This document shows positions 19,012 through 27,500 of a DNA stretch of 64,000 bases, in pieces. The position numbers and the translations under genes were made by a program. The notes under the pieces are model-generated. The model searched no databases. It had not been told where the DNA came from and saw only the letters and a program-made list of their open reading frames with translations. Within the stretch, counting starts at the first letter, position 1; each line of letters begins with the position of its first letter. Origin of the DNA: Variovorax sp. HW608 (GTDB lineage: Bacteria > Pseudomonadota > Gammaproteobacteria > Burkholderiales > Burkholderiaceae_C); contig NZ_LT607803.1 of assembly GCF_900090195.1 (NCBI RefSeq), positions 5,482,229 through 5,546,228 on the forward strand, given 5' to 3'.

Positions 19012-19814
19012 CAGAGAAATCCCTGCGTGCGAAGATTGAAGACGTTGCGGTAGACCAGATGAATGCGGCCGTCGCGGGACGCGCGCACGGGAGTCCCGCT
19101 GCCGTCGACCCGGCAGGTCTGGTAGGTGCCGGCCTGCGGGTTGCTGTTGTCGGTGCCCTGGAGGTCGAGGCAGATTTCGATGGCCGACACGGAGGACCAC
19201 AAGTTCGCGGCTTTGACCTTGTCGGCCGCGAGCGACTGTGTGCCCGCGTCGGTCTTGACCCGGTAGCTGACCTGGAAGTCCGCCACGTTGCCGATGATGG
19301 CCTGGGCCTTCGGGTCGGAGCCCCTGCAATAGAGCTGCGCGTTCCTCACGAAGAACGTGCTGTCCATGCGGTCGCCGGTGGTTTCCCTGCCGAGGCAATC
19401 GCGCCGCTGCGTCGCCAGCACCGCGGACGGCTGGTTGCTGACCGATACCTCGTCGGGCAACCCATTGGCGCCTTCCTTGCCGGTCACCACCGTGGGGCCG
19501 CCGCCGAAGCCGGTGAAGGCGCTGCTGAAGGCGTAAGCGCCCGAGGCGGCCTGCATCAATTCGACCGAGCCGGCCTGCCGGAACTGGACGCCGATCACGC
19601 GCAGCGCGTAGGAGCCTTGCTGCTGCAACTGGCTCATCTCGGTGATCGCGACCGAAGAGCCACGGCTGATGAGCAGCGTCCCGAGCGCGGCGGCAATCAC
19701 GAGCAAACCGATCGTGAGGCCCACGAGCAATTCGATCAGGGAAGCCCCCTTCTGGCGTACGCGCGGGGGGGTGTTGCGCCGGAAGGCGCCGAGGTGGCGG
19801 TCAGGGCTGAACAT
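19011..19814 (-). CDS. pilW: Type IV minor pilin PilW
   Basis: A 267-residue protein with an N-terminal leader rich in Arg and ending RQKG, then ASLIELLVGLTIGLLVIAAALG with Glu at mature position 5. The body has a PilW-type arrangement with two cysteines in the middle (QRRDCLG, LYCRG) and two near the end. It takes part in the PilVWXY1E priming complex. It starts 14 bases before the pilV stop and its own stop overlaps pilX. Confidence 0.88.
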   Translation of the reverse strand: MFSPDRHLGAFRRNTPPRVRQKGASLIELLVGLTIGLLVIAAALGTLLISRGSSVAITEMSQLQQQGSYALRVIGVQFRQAGSVELMQAASGAYAFSSAFTGFGGGPTVVTGKEGANGLPDEVSVSNQPSAVLATQRRDCLGRETTGDRMDSTFFVRNAQLYCRGSDPKAQAIIGNVADFQVSYRVKTDAGTQSLAADKVKAANLWSSVSAIEICLDLQGTDNSNPQAGTYQTCRVDGSGTPVRASRDGRIHLVYRNVFNLRTQGFL

Positions 19815-20397
19815 GGGCGAGATGGCAGATGAGATCGGCGGGGCAGTCGATGCCGGCAGCTCCGGTGGCGACCCTCAATGGCTTTTCATAGAGTTCGATG
19901 TCTTTCGCGTCCTGGCCCTGACGCCGGTACTCGTTGGCGCGCCAGGCCACGACGATGCGCAATTGGCGGCGGGTGCCGGGGTCGACTTCGCCCGTGGCGG
20001 TGAAGATGGCTGCCTTCCCCATCGGCAGCGTCTCCGAAACGGCGGCGCGCCATTGGCGGACGTCCCATTTCGCGAGCTCGCCTGGAGTGCAACTGCTGGT
20101 GTCGCATGAGGTGCCCGGCGCGCCGCTGGCATTGAAGTCGCCGGCGAAGGCTGCGAGCTGCGCAAAGCCGTCGGGATTCGATTTGACGCGTTCCGCGAGA
20201 TCTTCGATGAGCCGCACGGCTTGCGCGCGCCGCACGCCAGTCTGCGTCTCGGCGAGCGAGCGCAGTTGCACGCCGAGCGTTGCGAGGACGGCGAGGACCA
20301 GCACCACGATGGCGACGAGCGATTCCAGCAAGGTGATGCCTTGCTGGAACTTGCGATACACGCGACGCGCCGCACGCCGATGGCTGAGCCTCTTCAT
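19801..20397 (-). CDS. pilV: Type IV minor pilin PilV
   Basis: A 198-residue prepilin whose recognisable leader ends KFQQG before ITLLESLVAIVVLVLAVLATLG (Glu5 present). The C-terminal part has cysteines in TSCDTSSCTPGE and DCPADLIC. The ATG at 20395-20397 overlaps the stop of the preceding fimT-like gene (ATGA), so I prefer it to an in-frame ATG at 20406 and to longer readings that would run back into the upstream gene. The basic 20-residue leader is long for a type IV prepilin. Confidence 0.86.
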   Translation of the reverse strand: MKRLSHRRAARRVYRKFQQGITLLESLVAIVVLVLAVLATLGVQLRSLAETQTGVRRAQAVRLIEDLAERVKSNPDGFAQLAAFAGDFNASGAPGTSCDTSSCTPGELAKWDVRQWRAAVSETLPMGKAAIFTATGEVDPGTRRQLRIVVAWRANEYRRQGQDAKDIELYEKPLRVATGAAGIDCPADLICHLAHVQP

Positions 20398-20978
20398 TCG
20401 TCGCATGTGTGTGCTCCATGGCTCGTGTACATCCAGCCGCCTGCCAGAAGACACAGGGTCGTCGCCAGCGAGTCGCTCACGTCGTCGACGGGACGGAATG
20501 TGAAGTTGAAGGAGCCTTCGTTCCATTGGCCCCAGCGGTCAGCCTGAAGCGATTCCGGTGCCGAATCGCCCTGCTGGATTTCGACTTTCACTCCCATCGG
20601 CGCGGAAGAGGTCTGGAGAACGATATCGGTGCCGTCGAGCGTGGCGTTCTCGTTCGCATCCGCGAACAGCATCCACCCGCAACTCCACTCGGCAGATGCT
20701 GGAGCGCAGTCAGCAGATGCGATGCGCTGCAGGGTCACCTGACCGCCGCGCTTGATGGATTCGGTACGCGCGAGATAAAGCGTGCCGCGCATCTCTTCCA
20801 CTGCGCGCCGAACCTTGTAGCGGTTCAGCACGTCCCGGAACTGCGGCATGGCGATTGCAGCCAGGATGGCGAGGAGCGCGATCACGACCATCAGTTCGAT
20901 GGCCGTAAACCCCGAGTGGATGCGGGCCGCCGGGCGGCGTTCGTGACGAAAGAAGGATGAAAACGAGCCTGTCCGCAT
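20394..20978 (-). CDS. Type IV minor pilin, FimT/FimU-GspH family (first gene of pilin operon)
   Basis: A 194-residue prepilin with a long basic leader (about 23 residues, ending IHSG), cleavage before FTAIELMVVIALLAILAAIAMPQF, and a GspH domain containing WSCGWMLFADANENATLDGTD and a C-terminal cysteine. It shares the same plan and many residues with the last gene of the operon (14137-14688), so the two are likely paralogues that bracket the cluster. It opens the minus-strand order fimT-like, pilV, pilW, pilX, pilY1, pilE, fimT-like. Confidence 0.86.
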   Translation of the reverse strand: MRTGSFSSFFRHERRPAARIHSGFTAIELMVVIALLAILAAIAMPQFRDVLNRYKVRRAVEEMRGTLYLARTESIKRGGQVTLQRIASADCAPASAEWSCGWMLFADANENATLDGTDIVLQTSSAPMGVKVEIQQGDSAPESLQADRWGQWNEGSFNFTFRPVDDVSDSLATTLCLLAGGWMYTSHGAHTCDE

Positions 20979-21071
20979 AGGGCGCGGATGCTAGGGCTCG
21001 TTAGGCGGTGACAGATCTCAAAGCGACCGGGCGGCGCAGTTCGCGCGATGAATGGTCAGATCTGCAATCGA

Positions 21072-21097
21072 AAAGACAATTCGGAACAGTTGTCTTT
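21072..21097 (-). terminator. Weak terminator-like hairpin after nrdR
   Basis: An 8-base perfect inverted repeat, AAAGACAA and TTGTCTTT, with a 10-base loop lies 25 bases past the nrdR stop and is followed on the minus strand by TTTTCG. The stem is AT-rich, so termination would be weak. It may instead be part of the promoter region of the pilin operon. Confidence 0.35.
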
Positions 21098-21121
21098 GGG
21101 AGAGCGCTGGCGTGCGGCCAG

Positions 21122-21565
21122 TCAGATATCCCGCAGCAACTGCCTGAACTCATCCACGTCCTCGAAGCTCCGGTACACCGACGCGAAGCGGACGTAGGCC
21201 ACCTTGTCGAGCTTCTTGAGCTCGCGCATCACGAGCTCGCCCACCTTGGTCGATTCGATCTCGCGCAGGCCGCTGGAGAGCAGCTTCTGCTCGATGCGCA
21301 GCAGTGCGTTGTCGATCTGCTCGATGCTCACGGGGCGCTTGCGCAGCGCCAGCATCATCGAGGCGCGAACCTTCGCGGGCACGAAGTCGGCGCGGCTGCC
21401 GTCCTTCTTGACGACCACCGGGAAGGTCACGTCGGGCCGCTCGTAGGTGGTGAAGCGCTTGTCGCAGGCGCTGCACTGGCGCCGGCGGCGCACGAAGTCA
21501 CCGTCCTCCGAAACGCGGGTCTCGACGACCTGCGTTTCGAGGTGGCCGCAGAAGGGGCATTTCAT
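21122..21565 (-). CDS. nrdR: Transcriptional repressor NrdR
   Basis: NrdR represses ribonucleotide reductase genes in response to the ATP/dATP ratio. The 147-residue protein has an N-terminal zinc ribbon (MKCPFCGH and [15 protein letters not shown] supplying four cysteines) and an ATP-cone domain from about residue 49 ([21 protein letters not shown]). It follows glyA by 73 bases on the same strand, the common nrdR–glyA neighbourhood in Burkholderiales. Confidence 0.96.
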   Translation of the reverse strand: MKCPFCGHLETQVVETRVSEDGDFVRRRRQCSACDKRFTTYERPDVTFPVVVKKDGSRADFVPAKVRASMMLALRKRPVSIEQIDNALLRIEQKLLSSGLREIESTKVGELVMRELKKLDKVAYVRFASVYRSFEDVDEFRQLLRDI

Positions 21566-21638
21566 GCGGCCGCTCCGCCCGGCGCCGGGCCGCGACTCTG
21601 ACGACGACTTGCAGCGCCGGGCATGGGAATCACGGGAG

Positions 21639-22883
21639 TCAGCGGTACACCGGGAAACGGCTGGTCAGCGCGTTCACCTTGGCGCGAACCGCCTCGATGT
21701 TGGCCGCGTCGCGCGGGTTGTCGAGCACGTCGGCGATCAGGTTGGCCGTGATGCGCGCTTCCTCTTCCTTGAAGCCGCGCGTCGTCATCGCCGGCGTTCC
21801 GATGCGCACGCCGCTGGTGACCATCGGCTTCTCGGGATCGTGCGGGATGGCGTTCTTGTTGATCGTCATGTGGGCATCGCCCAGCACCGCTTCGGCTTCC
21901 TTGCCGGTGATGCCCTTGGCGCGCAGGTCGACCAGCATCACGTGGCTTTCGGTACGGCCGCTCACGATGCGCAGGCCCCGCGCGGTGAGGGTCTCGGCGA
22001 CGACCTGGGCGTTCTTGACCACCTGCTGCTGGTAGGCCTTGAATTCCGGCGACAGCGCTTCCTTGAAAGCAACCGCCTTGGCGGCGATCACGTGCATCAG
22101 CGGACCGCCTTGCAGGCCCGGGAAGATCGCGCTGTTGATCGCCTTCTCGTGCTGCGACTTCATCAGGATGATGCCGCCGCGCGGGCCGCGCAGGCTCTTG
22201 TGCGTGGTGGAGGTGACCACGTCCGCGTGAGGCACCGGGTTGGGGTAGACGCCCGCGGCCACGAGGCCTGCGTAGTGGGCGATGTCGACCATGAAGATCG
22301 CGCCGACGTCCTTCGCGACCTTGGCGAAGCGCTCGAAGTCGATGCGCAGCGAATAGGCCGAGGCGCCGGCGATGATCAGCTTGGGCAGGTGCTCGTGCGC
22401 CTTGCGCTCCATCGCGTCGTAGTCGATCGCTTCCTTTTCGTCGAGGCCGTAGCTCACGACATTGAACCACTTGCCGCTCATGTTGAGCGGCATGCCGTGG
22501 GTCAGGTGGCCGCCTTCGGCAAGGCTCATGCCCATGATGGTGTCGCCGGGCTTGAGGAAGGCCAGCATCACGGCTTCGTTCGCGGAGGCGCCGCAATGCG
22601 GCTGCACGTTGGCGGCATCGGCGCCGAAGAGCTGCTTGACGCGGTCGATGGCCAGTTGCTCGGCGATGTCGACGTTCTCGCAGCCGCCGTAGTAGCGCTT
22701 GCCGGGATAGCCCTCGGCGTATTTGTTGGTGAGCTGCGAGCCCTGCGCGGCCATGACGGCGGGCGAGGCGTAGTTTTCGCTCGCGATGAGCTCGATGTGG
22801 TGTTCCTGGCGGGCGTTCTCGGCCTGGATGGCGGCCCAGATTTCAGGATCGGTCTGTTCGACCAGGTTGTTGCGGTGGTACAT
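21639..22883 (-). CDS. glyA: Serine hydroxymethyltransferase
   Basis: GlyA interconverts serine and glycine with tetrahydrofolate and supplies one-carbon units. The 414-residue sequence is collinear with E. coli GlyA: ELIASENY, the GKRYYGGC loop, the active-site [13 protein letters not shown] with K229 as the PLP lysine, and the C-terminal [14 protein letters not shown]. The mRNA leader carries a ZTP riboswitch (separate entry), which ties expression to folate/purine stress. A GAAGGA site precedes the ATG. Confidence 0.97.
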   Translation of the reverse strand: MYHRNNLVEQTDPEIWAAIQAENARQEHHIELIASENYASPAVMAAQGSQLTNKYAEGYPGKRYYGGCENVDIAEQLAIDRVKQLFGADAANVQPHCGASANEAVMLAFLKPGDTIMGMSLAEGGHLTHGMPLNMSGKWFNVVSYGLDEKEAIDYDAMERKAHEHLPKLIIAGASAYSLRIDFERFAKVAKDVGAIFMVDIAHYAGLVAAGVYPNPVPHADVVTSTTHKSLRGPRGGIILMKSQHEKAINSAIFPGLQGGPLMHVIAAKAVAFKEALSPEFKAYQQQVVKNAQVVAETLTARGLRIVSGRTESHVMLVDLRAKGITGKEAEAVLGDAHMTINKNAIPHDPEKPMVTSGVRIGTPAMTTRGFKEEEARITANLIADVLDNPRDAANIEAVRAKVNALTSRFPVYR

Positions 22884-22930
22884 GGCAGTCCTTCAAGACG
22901 GTGGGCCTTGTTCTTCAACCAAACAAGGGC

Positions 22931-23045
22931 TGCCCAGGCGAACGGCTGAACACCTGCTCGAGACCGCAGGCAGCACGCTCCCCAGTGGTAGTCCACGTCA
23001 GCGCAACGCACCTGAAAAAGTGCAGCGCCTATCGCCAGTCGCGTG
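22931..23045 (-). promoter_or_regulatory. ZTP (pfl motif) riboswitch in glyA leader
   Basis: Read on the minus strand, the 200-base leader contains the pfl/ZTP conserved blocks in order: CGCGACTGGCG (23033-23043), a variable stem, GTGGACTACCACTGGGGAGCG (about 22976-22996) and GCCGTTCGCCTGGGCA (22931-22946). These match the known ACUGGCG, CCRCCGGGGAGCG-like and CCUGGGC elements. ZTP riboswitches sense the AICAR derivative Z that accumulates when 10-formyl-THF is short, and often control glyA. A small CTTGTT…AACAAG hairpin between the aptamer and the ATG could be the expression platform. Confidence 0.85.
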
Positions 23046-23061
23046 CCCGCCGAGTGTAGCT

Positions 23062-23080
23062 GACGGCGGTTGCCGCCGTC
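23062..23080 (-). terminator. GC-rich hairpin between lytic transglycosylase gene and glyA leader
   Basis: A perfect 8-base stem (GACGGCGG / CCGCCGTC) with a 3-base loop lies 11 bases past the stop of the upstream minus-strand gene. No T-run follows, so it is not a canonical intrinsic terminator. It may protect the 3' end or mark the boundary before the glyA promoter and riboswitch. Confidence 0.3.
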
Positions 23081-23091
23081 TCGAAAGAACG

Positions 23092-23940
23092 CTAATCCCC
23101 GACGACCATTGCGACGCGCTCCGAACCGGCCTCCTGCTGCTTGGCCGGGCTCGGGTTCGCCGCGGGCACCGGGTTCTGGCGCGGCGCGGCCGGCGGCGTG
23201 TTGATGGACGGCGGACGTCCGGCGACGACCTGGCGCAGGCGCTCGTGCTCGGCCAGCACCTTGGAGGCATAGCCGCCGTCGTCCCCGAGATTGGCGGCGC
23301 CGACATAGAAGCGCAGTCCGCCTTCGAGCGAGCCGGCGCGCGCGATGCACTCCTGCAGCACCTTGACGCCGACGCGCATGTTGGTGACCGGGTCGAAAGC
23401 GGTCAGGGTACCGCCGGCGCTTTCGTACTTCTCGCCGTGGATGCGCGTCATGACCTGCATCAGGCCCTGGGCGCCGACCTGGCTTTGGGCGAACGGGTTG
23501 AAGCTGGATTCCACCGCCATGATCGCCAGGATCAGCGTCGGGTCGAGCTTGGTGCGCTGGCCGAGGTCGTAGGCCTCGGAAACCAGCGCCGCCAGCGGTT
23601 CCGCGGCGACGCGGTATTTCTTGCTCAGCCAATAGGCAACGGCCGCCTGCTGCTTCGGCAGCTCACGGGGGCTGGCCGCGGTGGTGCGCTCGATGGCGGT
23701 CGGCTCGAGTTCGAGGTCCGGGGCTTCCGGCGGCGGCGGCTTGCGGGACTGGAGCCAGCCCATGAGCTGCTCTTCGCCGGTCTGGCGCAGGTCTGGCCGG
23801 GCGGCCAGTGCGAGCGCCGCGAAGACGATCGCCAGCCCGACAAGGGCAAAGCCGTTGTGCGTGATTTCAAAGAAGCCGTCGGCCACGTCGGACATGAAGG
23901 TCCTTAGCCCGCGGGCTGTGGCATTGAGCGCCTGCTTCAT
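23092..23940 (-). CDS. Membrane-anchored lytic transglycosylase (SLT domain)
   Basis: 282 residues: a cytoplasmic N-terminus, one membrane helix (about 29-48), a proline-rich linker, then a family-1 SLT domain with the catalytic glutamate E144 in AVESSFNPFAQS, the GAQGLMQVM motif and a late GLRFYVGAANLG segment. A low-complexity Pro/Ala/Gln tail follows. Such enzymes cleave peptidoglycan to 1,6-anhydro-muropeptides in the periplasm. Usual family members are secreted or lipoproteins; a signal anchor is less common. A good sigma-70 promoter lies about 190 bases upstream. Confidence 0.88.
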   Translation of the reverse strand: MKQALNATARGLRTFMSDVADGFFEITHNGFALVGLAIVFAALALAARPDLRQTGEEQLMGWLQSRKPPPPEAPDLELEPTAIERTTAASPRELPKQQAAVAYWLSKKYRVAAEPLAALVSEAYDLGQRTKLDPTLILAIMAVESSFNPFAQSQVGAQGLMQVMTRIHGEKYESAGGTLTAFDPVTNMRVGVKVLQECIARAGSLEGGLRFYVGAANLGDDGGYASKVLAEHERLRQVVAGRPPSINTPPAAPRQNPVPAANPSPAKQQEAGSERVAMVVGD

Positions 23941-24131
23941 CGCTTTTCCTTTCTATGCGGACCTTGTTCGCAACGCCACGAGGACGAAGGAGAACGCAGC
24001 AGCGCCTGGATTGGTACGTATCAGGTCGTCCGCGCGGAGGAGGGAAGGGGCGCGGCCACCTGATCAAGCCGATGCATATCGGCAGCGGATTTAGGTGAGT
24101 CCGGACGGATCTGGTGGTCCGGGCTGGCGGC

Positions 24132-24160
24132 ATTCTAGGAGCGGCTAAATACCCGGTCAA
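24132..24160 (-). promoter_or_regulatory. Sigma-70 promoter of the lytic transglycosylase gene
   Basis: On the minus strand TTGACC (24160-24155) and TAGAAT (24137-24132) are separated by exactly 17 bases. Each hexamer matches the TTGACA/TATAAT consensus at five of six positions. Transcription would begin near 24125, giving a leader of about 185 bases before the ATG at 23940. Confidence 0.6.
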
Positions 24161-24454
24161 GAATAAGAACTTGGTGCGTTATTCTAATTTTGATTGTAAA
24201 AAATGTGAAGATCAGTTCGCGAATCGGCCGCCGCGGCTCGATTGAAAAGCTCATTTTGAAATCTTTCCGCTACGGGCATAGGCTGTAGGTGCCTCGACTT
24301 TGTAGGCGTTTCACCAAGGTCCGGTAACCCAAGGAGCAATCCGGCGGTTCAACGACTGCGGCCCAACGGTGGCAATCTCTTGCTGCCAGCCTGATCGGAA
24401 CGAATCCACTTCCGGTCGCGCGAAAAGATGGCATGGGCGTTGCGCCCGCCATCG

Positions 24455-24500
24455 AGCCCGGTGGCATGACTTTCGTTGCGCCACCGGGCTTTCTCGTTTC
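24455..24500 (+). terminator. Terminator or attenuator upstream of the DUF748 gene
   Basis: AGCCCGGTGG (24455-24464) pairs perfectly with CCACCGGGCT (24481-24490) around a 16-base loop, followed by TTCTCGTTTCT. No plus-strand protein gene lies upstream, so this would end either a small RNA or a prematurely terminated leader of the following gene. Confidence 0.5.
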
Positions 24501-24537
24501 TGGGAAGGCGGGGTCGTTTGGGGCACACTCCCGGGCG

Positions 24538-27500
24538 ATGAAAATAGGTGAGCTGAAACAGAACAAATGGGTGCGGCGCGGCGTCGTGGCGCTGCTGGGC
24601 CTCCTGGGCGTGTGGCTGCTGGCGTGGCTCGCGGTGCCGCCCGTCGCCAAGGGGCAGATCCAGCGAATCGCGAGCGACAAGCTGGGCCGGCAGGTCACGG
24701 TCGGCAAGATCGACTTCAAGCCGTGGACTCTCGAGCTCACGGTGCATGACCTGCGCATCGCCACTGCCGACGGCAAAGCGGCGCAGGTGGCGATCAATCG
24801 CATCTATCTCGACGCCGAGCTGCAATCGGTCCTGCGCCTCGCGCCGGTGATCGACGCGGTGTCGATCGACTCGCCAGCCATCCTGCTCACGCACCTGAGC
24901 GACGGCAAATACGACATCGACGACATCCTGGCCAAGCTCGCGCCCGCGCCGGACGCGCCCAAGGGCGAGCCGCCGCGTTTCGCGATCTACAACATCGGGA
25001 TTTCGAACGGCTCCTTCACCTTCGACGACCAGACGGTCCAGCGCCGGCACGAACTGCGCAAGCTCGAACTGGCGGTGCCGTTCCTGAGCAACCTGGCCTC
25101 CAAGCGGGACATCAAGACCGAGCCGAAGCTGGCCTTCGTGCTCAACGGCAGCAAGTTCGACTCCGCCGCGGAGTCGACGCCCTTCGCGGAGAGCCACAAG
25201 ACCGATGCGCAGATCAAGTTCGAGGGGCTCGATCTGGTGCCCTACCTCGGCTACATCCCCGGCGGCCTGCCGGTTGCGTTGCAGGCCGGCAAGCTCGATG
25301 CCGACATCCGGATCGATTTCGCGCAGGCAGCGGCGCCGGCACTCAGGATCACCGGCAGCGTGGCGGCGAACGGCGTCAAGATGGCGGATGGCAGGGGCCG
25401 GGACCTGCTCGGCTTCGAGTCGCTCAAGGTCGCGCTCGCGGACGTGCGGCCGCTGGAGCGGGTTGTCCATCTGAGCGAGGTGGCGCTGGCCGCGCCGCAG
25501 CTCGTGGTGGCGCGCGATGCGGGCGGCAAGCTGAACCTGCTCGCGACCGACCCGGCCACCGGTGCCAAGGAAAAGGTCGCGACCCCGCCGGCACCCGAAT
25601 CCAACGGCGACCCCGCCGCCAAGCCGGCCGAGCCGCCGGGCTGGCACGTGCAGGTGGACAAGGTCGCGCTCAGCGGCGGCCAGATCGGCTGGCGCGACCA
25701 GACCACGAAGCCGGCCGCCGAAATCGACGCGAAGGAACTGGCCGTCGTAGTGAATGCCGTCACCTGGCCCATGGACAAGCCGGCGAGCTTCAACGGATCG
25801 ACCTCCGTCGGCGGCGCGGCCGTCAAGTTCGAGGGCCGGGCGACCGACAAGGAGGCGCAGGTGCAGACCGAAGTCGGCGCGCTGCCGCTGTCGCTGGCGG
25901 CGCCGTACCTCGCGCAAAGCCTCGAACCGACGCTCGACGGCAAGCTCAGCGGCCACATCGAAGTGGCCTGGATCCAGCCGGAACTGAAGTTCAAGGCGCG
26001 CAGCGTGGTCGCCGAGGATCTCGCGCTCACCCAGGAGAAGACCGCGCTCGCGAGCGTCGGCCGCTTCGAGCTGCGCGATGCCGAGGTCGACATGACCCAG
26101 CACACCTTGGCGATCGGCTCTTTCTCGGCCACGAGCCCGAAGGTGCGCGTGGAGCGCGACAAGGAAAAGCGCTGGATGTTCGAGCGCTGGCTCAAGGTGC
26201 CGGCCAGTGGCAATGGCAGTGGCGGCAACGGCGGCAGCGGTGAGGCGAAGGAGGCCAAGGTCGCCGCGCCGAAGGACCGGCAGGCGTCCGAGGCCCCGGC
26301 ACCCGGGGCCAACACGAAGCCGTGGGCGCTTTCCGTCGCCACGGTGGCGGTCGACAACGGCGCGCTTTCCTATGCCGACAACGCCAGCGACACGCCGGTG
26401 GCGTTCGAGGTCAGCGCGCTGAAGCTCAGCGCCCAGAAGATCGCGCCGAACACAGCGACCGTCTCGCCGCTCAAGGTCTCGGGCCTCATCGCGGCGGGCC
26501 GGGCCGAGCCGGGCCACTTCGAATACGACGGCAACCTGGCGCTCAAGCCGATTGCCGCCGAGGGGAAGGTGACGGTCGCGGCGCTGCCGGCGCACGTCTT
26601 CAAGGCCTACTACGCCGATCAGCTCAACATCGACATCCGCCGCGCCTTCGCGAGCTATCGGGGCACGGTCAAATATGCGTCGACCCCCGCGGGCATGAGC
26701 CTGCGGCTGGCGGGTGACACCGCCGTCGACGATTTCCGCGCCAACAGCGTGATCCTCACGCAGGCGCAGGGGAGTTCGGGGAACAGGCAGCTGCTGAGCT
26801 GGAAGACGCTGGGACTGCGCGGCGTGCAGGTGAACATGGTGCCGGGCGCGCCGCTCAACCTCGACGTGCGCGAAACGACGCTCACCGACTTCTTCGCCCG
26901 GATCATCATCGATCCGACCGGGAAGCTGAACCTGCTGTACCTGGTCAAGCAGCCGGGGCAGCCGGGGCAGCCGGCGGTGCCGGAGGCCTCGGCGCCGACG
27001 CCCGAGGTCACGACCCGGCGCAGCCTGGGCGGAACCACCACGACGACGAATGCCAGCCGCGCGGCGCGCTCGCGCGCCCCGGCGGCCGCGCCACCGCCTG
27101 CGGAATCGGTGGTGGGGGGCGCCCCCCAGGCCGCTGCTGCCGCACCGGCCGCGCCTGCACCCGCGGCGCCTCCCAACCCGATGGCGCCGGTCATCAATTT
27201 CGGCCCGATCGCGCTGGTCAACGGACGGATCGATTTCTCCGACATGTTCATCAAGCCGAATTACTCGGCGGACCTGACCGAACTGACGGGCCGGCTGAGC
27301 GCGTTTTCGTCCAGGCCCCAGGGCGACAAGCCCGCGCTCGCCGATCTCGAATTGCGCGGCAAGGCCCAGCAGACCGCCTCGCTCGAGATCACCGGCCGGC
27401 TGAATCCGCTGGTCAAGCCGCTCGAGCTCGACATCACGGCGAAGATGCGCGAGCTCGATCTTCCGCCCCTGTCGCCGTACTCGGTCCGCTTCGCGGGCCA

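Larger units (their letters stand above)
23941..24537. other. Gene-free, partly AT-rich intergenic region between divergent genes
   Basis: No convincing protein gene is present in these 597 bases. The core at about 24160-24280 is strikingly AT-rich for this genome (for example TAATTTTGATTGTAAAAAAT). It contains a minus-strand sigma-70 promoter (24132-24160), possible plus-strand -35/-10 pairs, and a strong plus-strand terminator-like hairpin (24455-24500) about 40 bases before the DUF748 gene. The segment 24290-24490 could be the body of a small RNA or a long attenuated leader. Confidence 0.6.

Noticed and set aside
22884..23091. Glycine riboswitch upstream of glyA
   Set aside because: The leader lacks tandem glycine aptamer features, whereas the ACTGGCG, GGGGAGCG and CCTGGGC blocks fit the ZTP class.
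24369..24551. 60-codon plus-strand open frame in the AT-rich intergenic region
   Set aside because: No ribosome-binding site, no recognisable protein features, and it overlaps the terminator hairpin and the start of the next gene.
26945..26980. Short tandem repeat CAGCCGGGG in the DUF748 gene
   Set aside because: It encodes a Pro-Gly-Gln linker of three units and looks like ordinary low-complexity linker, not a regulatory or mobile repeat.
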